Assembly: GCA_020912385.1 (NCBI GenBank)
Contig: CP087206.1
Coordinates: 3,224,001-3,288,000, forward strand
DNA: 64,000 bases
Source: Neofusicoccum parvum
Lineage: Eukaryota > Ascomycota > Dothideomycetes > Botryosphaeriales > Botryosphaeriaceae
Direction of reading: 5' to 3'
A program made the position numbers and the translations under genes. Numbering within the stretch: the first letter of the stretch is position 1; each line of letters begins with the position of its first letter. The notes beneath the pieces were generated by a model that was not told the DNA's origin, made no database searches, and worked only from the letters and a program-made list of their open reading frames with translations. Positions 53,580 through 64,000 of the stretch are shown piece after piece.

Positions 53580-55198
53580 ATGGACTCGCCCGTCGTCACC
53601 CAGCTGTTCCGCCAACTGTTCTCCCACCGCGCGAGCCAATGCCTGCGTGCGCCGTCCCTCTCCCTCGCGCGCCCCCAGCGCCGCGGTCTGGCGTCCGGCA
53701 GAGGCGACGATGGCTCTGTCAAGACCAGCTCCGAGAGCAAGTGGCAGCAGCGGACCGACCACTTCCCCGTCGAGCGCAGTGAGGAGTTCAAGCGCTATCC
53801 GATGGTGACCGCCGACTCGCTGCGGACCCGAAAGGAGAGGCCGCGGCGAGTCAAGATGCTGATGCGGGACTTCATTGAAGGTACCAGAGCGCAAGCTCCC
53901 GTTGTCCATTGCCCGCCACAGGAAGCTGAACATGCATGCAGACAGCCTGTACAACCCCAATTACGGCTACTTCTCCAAGCAAGTCGTTATTTTCCATCCC
54001 GGCGAGCCCTTCATCTTCAGCAAGCTCAGGGACGAGCCCGAGTTCTACCGAATCCTGAGCGAGAGATATACGCAGTTCGAGGATGAGCTCGACAAAAAAG
54101 AATACAACGAGAGCCGGCAGCTATGGCACACTCCCACAGAGCTTTTCCGTCCCTACTATGGCGAGTCCATTGCGAGGTATCTCGTGACAAACTACAAGTT
54201 GTCGCAATACCCGTACCATGACCTGCTCATATACGAAATGGGTGCCGGAAACGGAACCCTGATGCTCAACATTCTCGACTACATCCGCGACACACATCCC
54301 GAAGTCTATGAGCGGACCAAGTTCCGCGTCATTGAAATCTCGTCTTCCCTGGCCTCGCTGCAGGTCCATCACTTGAAGCGCTCGGCGTCGGCGCGGGGTC
54401 ATTTGGACAAGGTTGAGGTAATCAACCGCTCCGTCTTTGACTGGGACACATATGTCTCGTCGCCCTGTTTCTTCCTAGCGCTCGAGGTCTTCGATAACTT
54501 CGCTCACGACTGCCTCCGCTACGACCCGTCCACCGAGGAACCACTACAGGGCAACGTCCTGATCGACAACTACGGCGACTTCTATGAGTTTTACACCCGC
54601 GAGATTGACCCCGTTGCTGCACGATTCCTGCGCGTACGAGATGCCGCCTGCACGCGGCCCTACAGACACCCTCTGCAGGGCCCCAGATTACTCCGGAACG
54701 TCCGTTCGAAGCTTCCGTTCGCCGCGAACCTGACGACCCCGGAGTTCATCCCCACGCGGCTGATGCAGTTCTTCGACGTCCTGCACACATACTTCCCCGC
54801 ACACAAGCTCGTCACGAGCGATTTCCATAGTCTGCCCGACACCATCAAGGGCATCAACGCGCCAGTTGTCCAGACGCGGTACCAGCGGAAAACGGTGCCT
54901 GTGAGCACGCCTTTGGTGAGTCTCCTTTCCAAGATCCCTTCCATCTCCCACGAAGCGTACATCTGGCTAACACAGTCTCTGCTCGTAGGTACAACAAGGC
55001 TACTTTGACATCCTCTTCCCCACCGATTTCGCCGTTATGGAAGACGTCTACCGTGCCATCACCGGCAAGCTGACTCGCGTCCTTACGCACGAGGATTTCC
55101 TAAAGCGCTGGGCCTTTGTTGAAGACACGCAGGTGCGCAGCGGCGAGAACCCCTTGCTGAGCTGGTACAAGAATGCCAGTGTTATGACCACTGTGTAG
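53580..55198 (+). CDS. NDUFAF7: NDUFAF7 homologue, mitochondrial complex I assembly methyltransferase
   Basis: Exons 53580-53880, 53942-54915 and 54989-55198 (introns 61 and 73 nt) give 494 aa. The N-terminus (MDSPVVTQLFRQLFSHRASQ ... RGLAS) is a mitochondrial presequence. The core of the DUF185/MidA family starts at MLMRDFIEDSLYNPNYGYFS. The SAM-binding site is LLIYEMGAGNGTLMLNILDY (near residue 195), followed by FRVIEISSSLASLQVHHLKR. FLALEVFDNFAHDCLRYD and GNVLIDNYGDFYEF are further family motifs. In animals NDUFAF7 dimethylates an arginine of NDUFS2 early in complex I assembly; fungi with complex I carry homologues. The last exon ends FLKRWAFVEDTQVRSGENPL, completing the domain. Confidence 0.93.
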
Positions 55199-55613
55199 AA
55201 CTACGTGGTTTTGTGCTCCTCGGTGTAGTAGCACATATGATATCTCTACCAATGCGAATGGAAGTAGAATGCCAACAATTTCTCGCTTTGAGGGGCGGGC
55301 GCGATGCGTCATTTTTGAGCTGTGACTGAGTATGCACGGTGTTTGTGTGCAAGTGCGGTGCTGGGTAGAGGCGTGACATGAAAGTGGCATGTCATATTCA
55401 AAGCGGCGAAACGCTCCTGAGAAATAGAATCTATCTGATCACTTGGCTCCGCGAGACCGATCAGTACGTGGGTATCGTTTACACATGGGCAGCTAAAGCT
55501 TTTTAAAGCTCCTCCCCCACAAGAACTACTAACAATACGAGGAGCTCTGCTCCTTTATTCACACAACCAAGTTACCAATCACCTTCTGCCAACTTTCATC
55601 CTTCTCAACCCCT
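55199..55613. other. Convergent 3' intergenic region, 415 bp
   Basis: Between the stops of NDUFAF7 and dynamitin. Mixed composition, no gene. Confidence 0.4.
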
Positions 55614-57147
55614 TCAGGCGAACTTCGCAATCCTCGCCTCCAGATCCCGAACCCAGTCACCCACCGTCTTGATGTTGCCCTGCAGCGTGTCCTCGCCGCC
55701 CTTGAGGTTCTCCTCGATCTTCGTCAGCGCGTCGCGCCACTGGCGGATCTCCTCCGCCTGCTCGCTCTGGCGCTTCTCCAGCTCGTCAAGCGTGGCGCTG
55801 GCGGTGCCGGCGCTGGTGTGGATGAGGCGTAGAGTGCGCAGGCGCTCGAGGACCAGCGGCAGCGTCGGCGATAGCGACTCGATGGTCGTCAGCGTGCCGT
55901 ACAGCGCGTTGATCTTGGCCACGCGCTCGGGGTCCTCGATGTACGCGCCCATCATCTCGGGCGGCGGGGCGTCGGCGGCCGCGGCCGAGACGGTGCCGCT
56001 GCGCTGGCGTGACGAGGCCGTGGTGGGGGAGGTGGCGCTGTCTTGCGCGGCCTTTGCGGCCTTGCGCAGCTCCTCCAGCCGCTCCGCTTCCTGCGTGAGC
56101 TTCTGCACGCGGCGGCTGGCGGCGTCGAGCGACGACGTCGAAACCTCGGTGATGGTCAATAGCTGGCGCTCTAGCGAGTCGAGGTTGTGCAGGATGCTCT
56201 TAGGCGGGTTGGCAGCAATGTCCGGCATGTTGTTGGCATTGAGGCCCAGTGCCTTCTCTAGCTGCGAGAGGCGGGCGTCGAAGTCGGCGGCGCGCGATAG
56301 CGCCTGCGCGGCCTGCTCCGATGACGCCGTCACCGTGATTGTGGTCGTCTGCGGTATTGTCGTCGTCGTGCCTGCCGCCGCTGGTCGGGCGAAGCGCCGC
56401 AGCGTACGCGCGAATTGTGCTTCAGCGCCGTTCACACCGCCCTGTCGCTGCACGTAGACGGCGTCCAGCATCTCGCTCAATTTGGCGATGCCCTCCGCTG
56501 GGTCTTCGTCCTCCCCGTCCTCCTCGTCCTTGTCTGCAGCAGCAGTCTCCTCCCCTCCCTCTATCACTTCTCCATCCTCCCCAACGCCCTTCTTGACCTG
56601 CTCCCGCAGCTCAAACTCCTGCCTCACCTCCTCAACCTCGCGCCGTAGCCTCGCCAGCTTCCGCTCCAGCGTTTCGTCCTCCTCATCACTGAAGTCGCCA
56701 TACTCGCCATCGCTGCCGCCGCTACCCCGCCGCTGCCGCCGCGACGCGGTGCGATACGACCGCCGTTGCCGGCGTATACGGTCGGAGAAGTCGGCGCCCT
56801 TAGCGTCGACGCGGGCGGGCTGGAAGATTGCGCGCGCGTCGCTGGGCTCGAGCCGGCGGCGGTCGATGTTGGAGAGGCCGTCGTCCGAGCCCTCGTAGGA
56901 CGAGGCTTGGGAGGGGGAGCGTGCCGTGGAGCTCTGCGAGGGATTCTGCGTCAGCATTTGGTCTCAGTGCAGGTGGATGGAGAGCGCGTACCGGCAGCGT
57001 CGTGTCCTCCGTCAGCTCGGGCGTCTCGTAGATGTCGGGCGCATCGCGGTCCTGGATGGGCGTTTGTTAGCTTTTCCGCGAGCAACAATGGGGGGGCTGA
57101 GTGCATACGAGATCGGGCAAGTTCTCGTACTTGCGGTTTTGAGCCAT
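55614..57147 (-). CDS. Dynamitin (dynactin p50 subunit)
   Basis: Exons 57147-57109, 57051-56992 and 56945-55614 (introns 57 and 46 nt) give 476 aa. The N-terminal MAQNRKYENLPDL and DRDAPDIYETPELTEDTTL match the characteristic dynamitin start, which binds other dynactin subunits. A basic stretch (RIRRQRRSYRTASRRQRRGS) is followed by DGEYGDFSDEEDETLERKLA and long predicted coiled coils (KLARLRREVEEVRQEFELRE, LDSLERQLLTITEVSTSSLD, AERLEELRKAAKAAQD). The C-terminal segment (RVAKINALYGTLTTIESLSP, LPLVLERLRTLRLIHTSAG, ENLKGGEDTLQGNIKTVGDW) is typical. Dynamitin bridges the dynactin shoulder; fungal homologues act in nuclear distribution. The second intron (46 nt) is near the lower size limit, and its branch site lies very close to the acceptor. 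Confidence 0.92.
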
Positions 57148-58701
57148 GGTGGATGGGTGGGCCCGGTGTGGGTGGGCTTGCAGTGGGTTGTGACGCGGAG
57201 CTCGTGGTCGGCGAGGCGGGAGTCGTGTTGTTTGAGTGCCAGCGGCGCGTCTGGGGTCCCCGGCCCGTGCGGACCATTTCCGTTGCGGGCGCCGTTGAGC
57301 TGCACAACCACTCCATTGTCGCAGCACAGGTAGCAGCGTGCATGCATGGGTTCAAAAGCACACGTCCATGTGGGGAGTGAACAGGAATTTGCATCTTTTG
57401 ATAGCTATGCTACTGCGTCCCGACAAGCTGTGGGCAGACAAGCCTTGCGCCCAAAACGCGGGCTCGCAAGCGAAGTGGAATCAAGTCGACTCGCTACGAC
57501 CTATCAGAAGCCTGACAACGGTTTTCTGTATCCAGAGCCATACTGCAGCTGTGCATTGGACCAATGAGCAGGGGTTTACCCCCAGCGGCTTCTTCTAGCC
57601 ATGCCTCTTTTCGGCAGGAAGCCAACGCGCTCGTGTATTGTTCGCAGCCCAACCATGCAGCCAAAGCTTCTATACGGTGATAGTGTGCGGTTCCAATGGT
57701 GCGGTAGCACTGTGTGACGCCGCAACCTTATTCTACCGACGACGATCGTGGCCGATGATGACCGCTATATTATACTCCCGGCAAAGCGATCTGCATGCCT
57801 CTGCTCTATCAAGTGTGATGACGACTCATCCGGCTATTTCGCCTGCAGTTTGGCGTTGAATGGGCGGCAGATTAATGCCGTGCAAGAGCAATGGCTGATC
57901 GCATCCACAACTTATCAAAACTGCCCCGTCGCCACGCGTGACGTCTTTGGAGTGTAGTACGTCGAGGGCATAGTGTGCGCAAGCGCTGTCCGTGACCGTA
58001 TCGCATAGAGGCTGTTGACAAGCGGCGCTGTTGGCAGGCGTCGAGGGCTGGACGAGGTCTCATCGGATCCCTCGGGGCTCTGTAGTTGCAGTGAGCATGC
58101 GCAGAGCCTCATCACTCGGGCTGTAGCAGCATCAAAAGATCAGGGGCATAAACATGTCAGATGAGGGGAGGGTGCACGGCCAAGGCGATGTCAATGGAGA
58201 CGCCGGGGAGAAATCTCAACGGAAAGAAGACCGCGCGGGCAGAGGGACCCGGGCAGACGGCCTGCGGTGCTGGCACGCCTGGGGGAGCCGTCGGTGATAT
58301 GCTCGGCGGCGGAGAGGAGACTGCGCTGCGCTGGACGGCATGGGTGGGCGGCGGGCGCCGGGTGAGATCTGGCTCGTGCTCGCAGAAACGTCGGGCGTGG
58401 CGCTGCACAGGGCCGGCGAGGGGAGGCCACCCGTCACTGAGGGCTGGCTGGACGGTGTCGCAGTGAGACACCACAGCGCGAGGCGCATGGGCGGGCTAGG
58501 GGGGCGTGATGGGCGAGCGGGGCCTTGGGGTGAGGTCGAATTAAGTGTCTCCGGTAGTTCGCTTGGGTAAGCCCCGAAAAGTACGAGCGCAGGACAGAAC
58601 AGCGGCGCCAGAACATCACTCGCAAGAGCGCCGCCCCTCTTGCGGAGAATGAATCGCTCTCATGTGGTCGCAGCCCGTTTCAAGCTACCGCGATTCCGCT
58701 C
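57148..58701. promoter_or_regulatory. Divergent dynamitin/LSD1 upstream region, 1.55 kb
   Basis: Mixed composition with an AT-richer stretch near 57720-57900. Open frames near 58150-58600 on both strands lack domains. The right end carries an upstream ORF overlapping the LSD1 start (separate entry). No gene supported. Confidence 0.4.
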
Positions 58702-58780
58702 ATGTCCTTCTTTAGCGCCAATCGATTCATTCCCAGCGCCTCTCGTTTCTCCCACATCACGAGCTCCTACCGTGCCTTGA
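58649..58780 (+). promoter_or_regulatory. 43-codon upstream ORF overlapping the first LSD1 start
   Basis: ATG 58649 to TGA 58778-58780, in a different frame from LSD1. It spans the first LSD1 ATG (58702) and ends five bases before the second in-frame ATG (58786). Whether it lies within the transcript is unknown. Confidence 0.45.
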
Positions 58781-61700
58781 GGAACATGTTCTCCACCGAA
58801 ACCGCCACGGAGAACGATGCTGCCGATGCGCACTCGTATCTCCTCAATACCTCCCATGACCTGCTCGAGGACCACCTGGCCGCCAAGGAATCCGAGCTTG
58901 ACTTCACCCTGAAGGATGCGCATATCGATAATGTCGCGTTTGGCGCCTTCGACCATGGCACCCTGTACGACCGCTACGATGAATCAGGCCCGTCGTCCGT
59001 GCAGCCAGGCGATAACAATGATTTTTCAGAGCCCGGCGGCAGTCACATGAGTCTGAGGGGCGACGGCGACGACACTCGTCCTGCCGTCGATGGCGCCGCG
59101 GATCAGCAAGATGTGCCCATGGGCGGTGACACCACCCCCAGCGGCGCAACGACCCACCCTGCCTCGGACACGGCAATGCAGGTCAACTCGAATGGTATGT
59201 CGAAGATGATTTCAGATGAATTCGAGATGAATCACCACGCACCCCTGCAGCAGGGGACGCCCGAGATCAACGTCGCCATTCCGGCAGGCGCGGCTGGTCT
59301 CGCAGAGGAAGCCAAGGGCCACGATATTCTTAACTCAAGAAAGTCTGCTGGCGGCAAAGACACGCCCCAGTCATCCAACATGTCTATAAAACAAGAGTCA
59401 CCAGGCATCACCGCGCCTCCCTCGGGCTACCCACCAATCGGGAAGAACTTACCGGCATTCAGAGCAAAGTCATCGGTACCAACGCACATTCCCGTATTGG
59501 AGTTTGCGCGGCAATGCATTCTAGCAGCCCAGTCGTCGAGACTCAATCCATTTGCGCTGCACACCGGCGAATACGAGCTTCTTAGGAATCACATTACCCA
59601 TGCCCAAGTCACCGTCTATCTCAACATCCGAAACGCCATTCTCCGGCTATGGACGAGGAATCCTCTGGTCGCTGTGACGAAAGCGGAGGCTGCAGGCTGC
59701 GCTAGGGATCACAGATATTTCAACATGTCACAGGTGGCGTACAAGTGGCTCGTACGAAATGGCTACATCAACTACGGTTGTGTCGAGCTTCAAAGCACGG
59801 CCGGTCCCATACCGAGAGCCAAGGCCAAGGGTGGCAAACGCCGAACAATTGTCATCGTTGGTGCTGGAATGGCTGGCTTGGGTTGCGCAAGGCAGCTTGA
59901 GGGCCTGATTGCACAGCTCGGGGAGCAGTGGACAAACAGCGGAGAGAGACCGCCAAGGGTTGTTGTGCTTGAGGGACGCAAAAGGATTGGTGGACGTGTA
60001 TATTCGCATCCGCTGAGAGATCAGACCAAAAGTACGCTGCCTCCAGGACTCCGGAACACTGTCGAAATGGGTGCGCAGATCATTACTGGCTTTGAACATG
60101 GCAACCCTCTGAACTGTATTATCCGCGGCCAGCTTGCCCTCCGATACCACACACTCAAAGACGACACCATAATTTACGACACTGACGGGGCTGTGGTTGA
60201 CCAAGAGGGAGACATGCTTGTTGAAAAGCTGTACAATGACATCCTGGAGCGTGCCAGCCATTATAGGAACAAATCACCCGCATCGCAAACTGTGGAGGGT
60301 GATCGACGTTTGATACAACTAGGCCGAGATCCTGCACACGATTCGGGAGACCTCATCTCATCACTCGAGGATGCCGGCGCATCCAAAACCGTGCCCAGTC
60401 TCAGCACAAATAAAATCAAGGAGACGGTGAATCCAAATGCGCTGATGGGAGTTGAGAAGTCTGCCGGACGAGCATACACGCTCGCTCCCGGCTCGGGAAC
60501 GAACGTCTCCGCTGCAGAAGCGGCAAAAAACATGGGCTGGCAGTTGAGGACCGGAACCTCGACAACGGAGAACCTGAAGCTCGAGTCGGTCACCCACGCT
60601 CCAGAACACCCAACTTTAGGCGCAACTATGGATGAGGCCATCAAACAGTACCAAAGCATGGTTCAGATGACGCCCAAACATATGCGGCTCTTCAACTGGC
60701 ATCACGCGAACATGGAATACTCCAACGCCGCTCACGTCAATCAGCTGAGCCTCGGTGGCTGGGATCAGGACATTGGAAATGAGTTTGAAGGACCTCATTC
60801 TCATATCATTGGCGGTTATCAGCAGCTTCCCCGAGGGCTGTGGCAGTGTCCTGCCAAGCTTGACGTACGCTTCAACAGTCCCGTGAAAGCCGTCCGAGAG
60901 GAGAATTCTCGCCACGTCGTTGAGTGCGAGAACGGTGATATTATTGAGGCTGACGAAGTTGTGATGACAACGCCTCTGGGGATTCTCAAGCGAGAAGCGA
61001 TTCACTTTAGCCCTCCTTTGCCGGAATGGAAGACAGCGCCGATCCAACGGCTAGGCTTCGGCCTTCTCAACAAGGTATGCCGCTCTCTTGTCTCCATAGG
61101 CTGAGACTGTTAATATGTTGACGTGCATGCAGGTTGCGTTGGTCTATGATACGCCATTCTGGGAAACGGAACGCGACATCTTCGGCACACTCAATGAATC
61201 CGAGCTCCAAGATAGCATGGAGCAAAAAGATTACGAGTCGCGCAGAGGACGCTTCTGGCTCTTCTGGAACTGCATAAAGACAAGTGGGCGACCAACACTC
61301 GTTGCTCTCATGGCAGGCAATGCTGCCCATGATACTGAAGCAAGCGACGACAATGTCTTAATTCACGAGGTCACGGAGCGGCTGTCCAAGATGTTTGCTC
61401 CTGCACCGGTCCCTCTTCCAACAGAATCCATCGTCACACGGTGGAAGAAGGACCCTTTTGCCGGCGGAAGCTACTCGTTCATGGGCCCCACGGCGCAACC
61501 GGGTGACTACGACGCCATGGCACAGCCAATTGGGTCGCTGCATTTTGCCGGCGAGGCAACTTGCGGAACCCATCCAGCGACTGTCCATGGGGCATATCTT
61601 TCTGGTCTTCGGGCAGCATCAGAAGTCGTTGACTCGATGCTCGGGCCAATTGAAGTGCAGCACCCTTTGGTAGCTGCAAAGGTGAAGCCTGGCACTCCGA

Positions 61701-62239
61701 CTCTGCGCGGGGGCGCCGGCACGAAGCATGATCGAGACGAGCTGGATTCAGTTGAGTCGCGAAACGTGAGACAGGCCAGGAACGACGATCTCGAGGCATT
61801 GATCACCGCGGCAATTCTTGAGGAAATCGGTGAGCGGCCACAAAAGCCGGAGAGAACAGGCAACAACCCGTACCTGCTGTACACCAGAGATCACTGGCAC
61901 AACGTGAAGGCGGAATGTGACGAGCAACGCAGGGCCGCGACATGTGACCCCAACGCAAAGGCATCGAAGGATCACATTCGCACGGTCCTGGGTGCGAAGT
62001 GGCGCAATGCACCAAAGGAGGTACAGCAACCGTACGTCGAGGAGGCGAACAGGCTCAAGGAAGCTAGCGCCACAGCGGCGGCGGAGTACAAGGAGAAGTC
62101 AGCCATCTGGGAGAAGGGGGCTGCACGTATTCGGACGGATTTAATGGCCAATAGTTCCGCAAAGGGCGAGTTCTTCAGCGGTAAGACAACGATCGAAAAT
62201 GGCGGGACTGGTAGGCGGGACCGGCGCTTCGTGTCTTAG
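58702..62239 (+). CDS. LSD1/KDM1-type lysine demethylase (SWIRM, amine oxidase, HMG box)
   Basis: Exons 58702-61074 and 61133-62239 (intron 58 nt) give 1159 aa from the first ATG, or 1131 aa from M29 (58786). After ~255 acidic/Ser-rich residues, the SWIRM domain (about 258-350) contains VPTHIPVLEFARQCILAAQS, YLNIRNAILRLW and VAYKWLVRNGYINYGCVEL. The flavin amine oxidase opens with TIVIVGAGMAGLGCARQLEG (near 383) and VVVLEGRKRIGGRVYSHPLR. QRLGFGLLNKVALVYDTPFW contains the lysine equivalent to human LSD1 Lys661, whose codon is the last of exon 1. AQPIGSLHFAGEATCGTHPA closes the FAD site. The C-terminus carries an HMG box (near 1035-1105: NPYLLYTRDHWHNVKAECDE, VLGAKWRNAPKEVQQPYVEE). Nuclear histone H3 mono/dimethyl-lysine demethylase; fungal members usually have this HMG box. 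Confidence 0.95.
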
Positions 62240-64000
62240 CATTCGCATATGGGATCGTCGGCTGGGTGTGGCATCGGGTTTGCTTTGTTTTGCTGCTAAA
62301 TGAGCAGCTGGTTGTTCCGTGTATTTCTACGGTGTAGCATTCTCTGCACGTGTGGTGAGATGGGTCAGGCGCATGGCACGTTTTCGCTCGTGGATTTGCA
62401 TGTCAGGCGTTTGCATTATTGGTGGCGGGGTCAGCAATCGTATCGTTTGTAGACAATAATCGTGTGATTGGCCAGAAAGTCACCGCACCAGGGCATTGGC
62501 AGGCGAAGCAGTCATCCGTATATGAGTTGCGTATTGCTTTCTGGACGTTCACGTTCGGATGGATGCTCCATGTCCCGGTGTGGGCCACGCTACCGTTGTG
62601 CCGTTACAATGCGCAAACGAGCCTTGCACAGAGAGGTGCTCCAGCCAGCGGCTAGCGCGAACACAATCTCGACAAGGCTGACCTGACCAAAGATCGCGAT
62701 TGGCCGCGCGGAGTTGAGGTATTCATCTGCACAGCATAGCTGGGACCGATCTTCGCAAGCACGCTTGCCTCCGGACAGATGCTTAGCATCCGCGCGCAAT
62801 TTCGCTTGCCGACCGCAGTGCGCGCTAGTCGGCGGCTGCAAGAAAAATCTGTAGCGTGGCGGTCTGGCTGGAAGTGTGGTCAGCTAGTAGTAGGCACCGA
62901 GGTCACGATGTCAACGGTCACGACGTCATCGGTGCAGAGGGGTCTTGCAGCCGATGGCTACCTAGCGCGCGCACCCCAGCCTCAGCGAGACGGACCATGT
63001 GGAGTCGACGCATCCGTCCAGACGCAAATGCTCCAGGACATAAGCCACAGTCAAGCGGCCGCATGCTTCGACTCCCCCTGCAGCCGCGCGTGCGGAGAGC
63101 GGGTTTCGCCCTTGCCGTGCCGGCTGCAGCGCCCGTTCTTGCAGTCGCGGTCTGGCCGCCCGGCGAGCCAGGCGCCAGGCACCACCGCCGGTCGCGATGC
63201 AGCAGATGGTTCCTGGTCACGTCATCTGTATTGCGCACACGCGAAAACCCAGGGCCGTGGATAGCGCAACGTGGAAAAACAAACGTCGAGGCGAAGGTTC
63301 CATTAGGCTTCCCGGGGCGGCGGTATCATCGATCAGCAAGGCGGATTGACCCCCGCTTTGGCGGCAGCGGGCGTGTGGGAGGGGGCCGGGCGGAGCAGCA
63401 GATTCGCTGTCACACGCCGGCTGCAGCGCAAGGGTCCGCGAGCTAGACGGGGCGCGGACGCGAGCCTCCGCCGTTCGAGACGACCGCCGGGGCGGCGTGG
63501 GCGCAGCGTGGGGAGCGGCGCGCAGGCGCAGGCTGCAGATGCCGCAGTGCATATTAGGCTGCATTGGCGGCGCCGACGTCCAGCAGCGGCCGCGTGTGTT
63601 CTGGCAGCCAGCCCTGGCGGCCGGGCGTTACAGTTGCAGCGCAGAGCTCGGCGTCCCCACAGCCATCGCCTGTCGCTTTCGCGTCCTGCCGCCAGGTGCG
63701 CGGTGACGGGTGACTGGCTGGCAGGCGTCGCACCGGCGGCCTGCACCGCGGCATCAGTGCGCGCGAGGATCTTGTCCCCACCGGGCACTCGCACCCGTTT
63801 TGGCGGCGCGGAGAACGCCCATGGAAGCTTCACTCGCAGGAAGATGCCGTCCGAGGCTGGGGGCGTTGCCGATGCGAGGCGTTCTTACGTGGGCTCTGGC
63901 TCCGGCAAAAACGCGCTGTGCCGCAGGCTGGCGTTGACCTGATGGAACATCGAGTCCATGACAGCCCGCTACTGCCCCAGGCGCCCCTCCTCGTCCTCCC
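62240..64000. other. Right-end intergenic region, 1.76 kb
   Basis: LSD1 3' flank (AT-richer to ~62650), then GC-rich DNA with open frames on both strands from 62850 to 63950. None shows a domain, and composition is Arg/Ala/Pro-dominated as expected for non-coding GC-rich sequence. May be the upstream region of a gene beyond the window. Confidence 0.4.

Noticed and set aside
55669..56457. 262-codon open frame on the plus strand
   Set aside because: Antisense shadow of the dynamitin coiled-coil region.
62779..63942. Several 150-200 codon frames near the right edge
   Set aside because: Mutually overlapping on both strands, Arg/Ala-rich, without recognisable features.
1..64000. tRNA genes, rRNA, CRISPR arrays, transposases, biosynthetic or self/non-self recognition gene clusters
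   Set aside because: No A/B-box tRNA pattern, direct-repeat spacer array, transposase/reverse-transcriptase motif, PKS/NRPS or NLR-type domain was seen on either strand by eye; a profile search would be needed for certainty.

Overview
The window is a stretch of nuclear chromosome from a filamentous ascomycete (Pezizomycotina, most likely Dothideomycetes, though the class is only an inference). The evidence is short spliceosomal introns of mostly 46-100 nt with GTAAGT/GTATGT-like donors and CTAAC/CTGAC branch sites, GC-rich intergenic DNA, and the gene set. A dynamitin, an NDUFAF7-type complex I assembly factor, a DUF3176 protein, Pal1 and an LSD1 with SWIRM and HMG-box domains together argue against budding yeasts. 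All exon structures below were built by hand from splice signals and reading-frame continuity; every multi-exon model closes in frame.

Layout. 1-624: 5' part of an unrecognised gene (minus), divergent from UTP23 (1002-1942). 2311-3550: PP2A methylesterase PPE1 (minus). 4423-6060: a C2H2 regulator (minus). 7701-8894 and 9178-10002: EMC3 and SPC2, a divergent pair of ER-membrane genes. 10339-11529: conserved-looking protein of unknown function. 13853-17737 and 18943-21994: two large C2H2 proteins in tandem, related in finger arrangement to the first. 23150-25810: Sds3-like HDAC-complex subunit, divergent from NOP12 (26270-28145). 28632-30666: DUF3176 membrane protein, convergent with alpha-mannosidase AMS1 (30859-34270). 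35032-36409: sorting nexin SNX4. 36966-37823: mitochondrial adenylate kinase ADK2. 38985-40727: MDM38/LETM1. 41661-42476: possible orphan membrane protein. 44083-45193: Ser/Thr/Pro-rich, probably secreted protein. 46211-47286: DUF1295 membrane protein. 48412-49590 and 49932-51277: USB1 and PAL1, divergent. 51885-53305 and 53580-55198: mitochondrial cysteine synthase 2 and NDUFAF7, divergent across 274 bp. 55614-57147: dynamitin (minus). 58702-62239: LSD1/KDM1 demethylase. The last 1.76 kb holds no gene I can support.

These are mainly housekeeping genes (rRNA and U6 processing, ER translocation, mitochondrial function, vacuolar hydrolysis, trafficking, chromatin). I see no biosynthetic cluster, transposon, tRNA, rRNA, CRISPR array or defence system. 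The features most worth a second look are regulatory or architectural: abutting upstream ORFs at the start of the 1294-aa C2H2 gene, an overlapping upstream ORF that could select between two starts in LSD1, three related zinc-finger regulators within 18 kb, an optional in-phase intron in one of them, two divergent pairs whose products share a compartment, and a tandem 3'-flank duplication carrying AATAAA twice.
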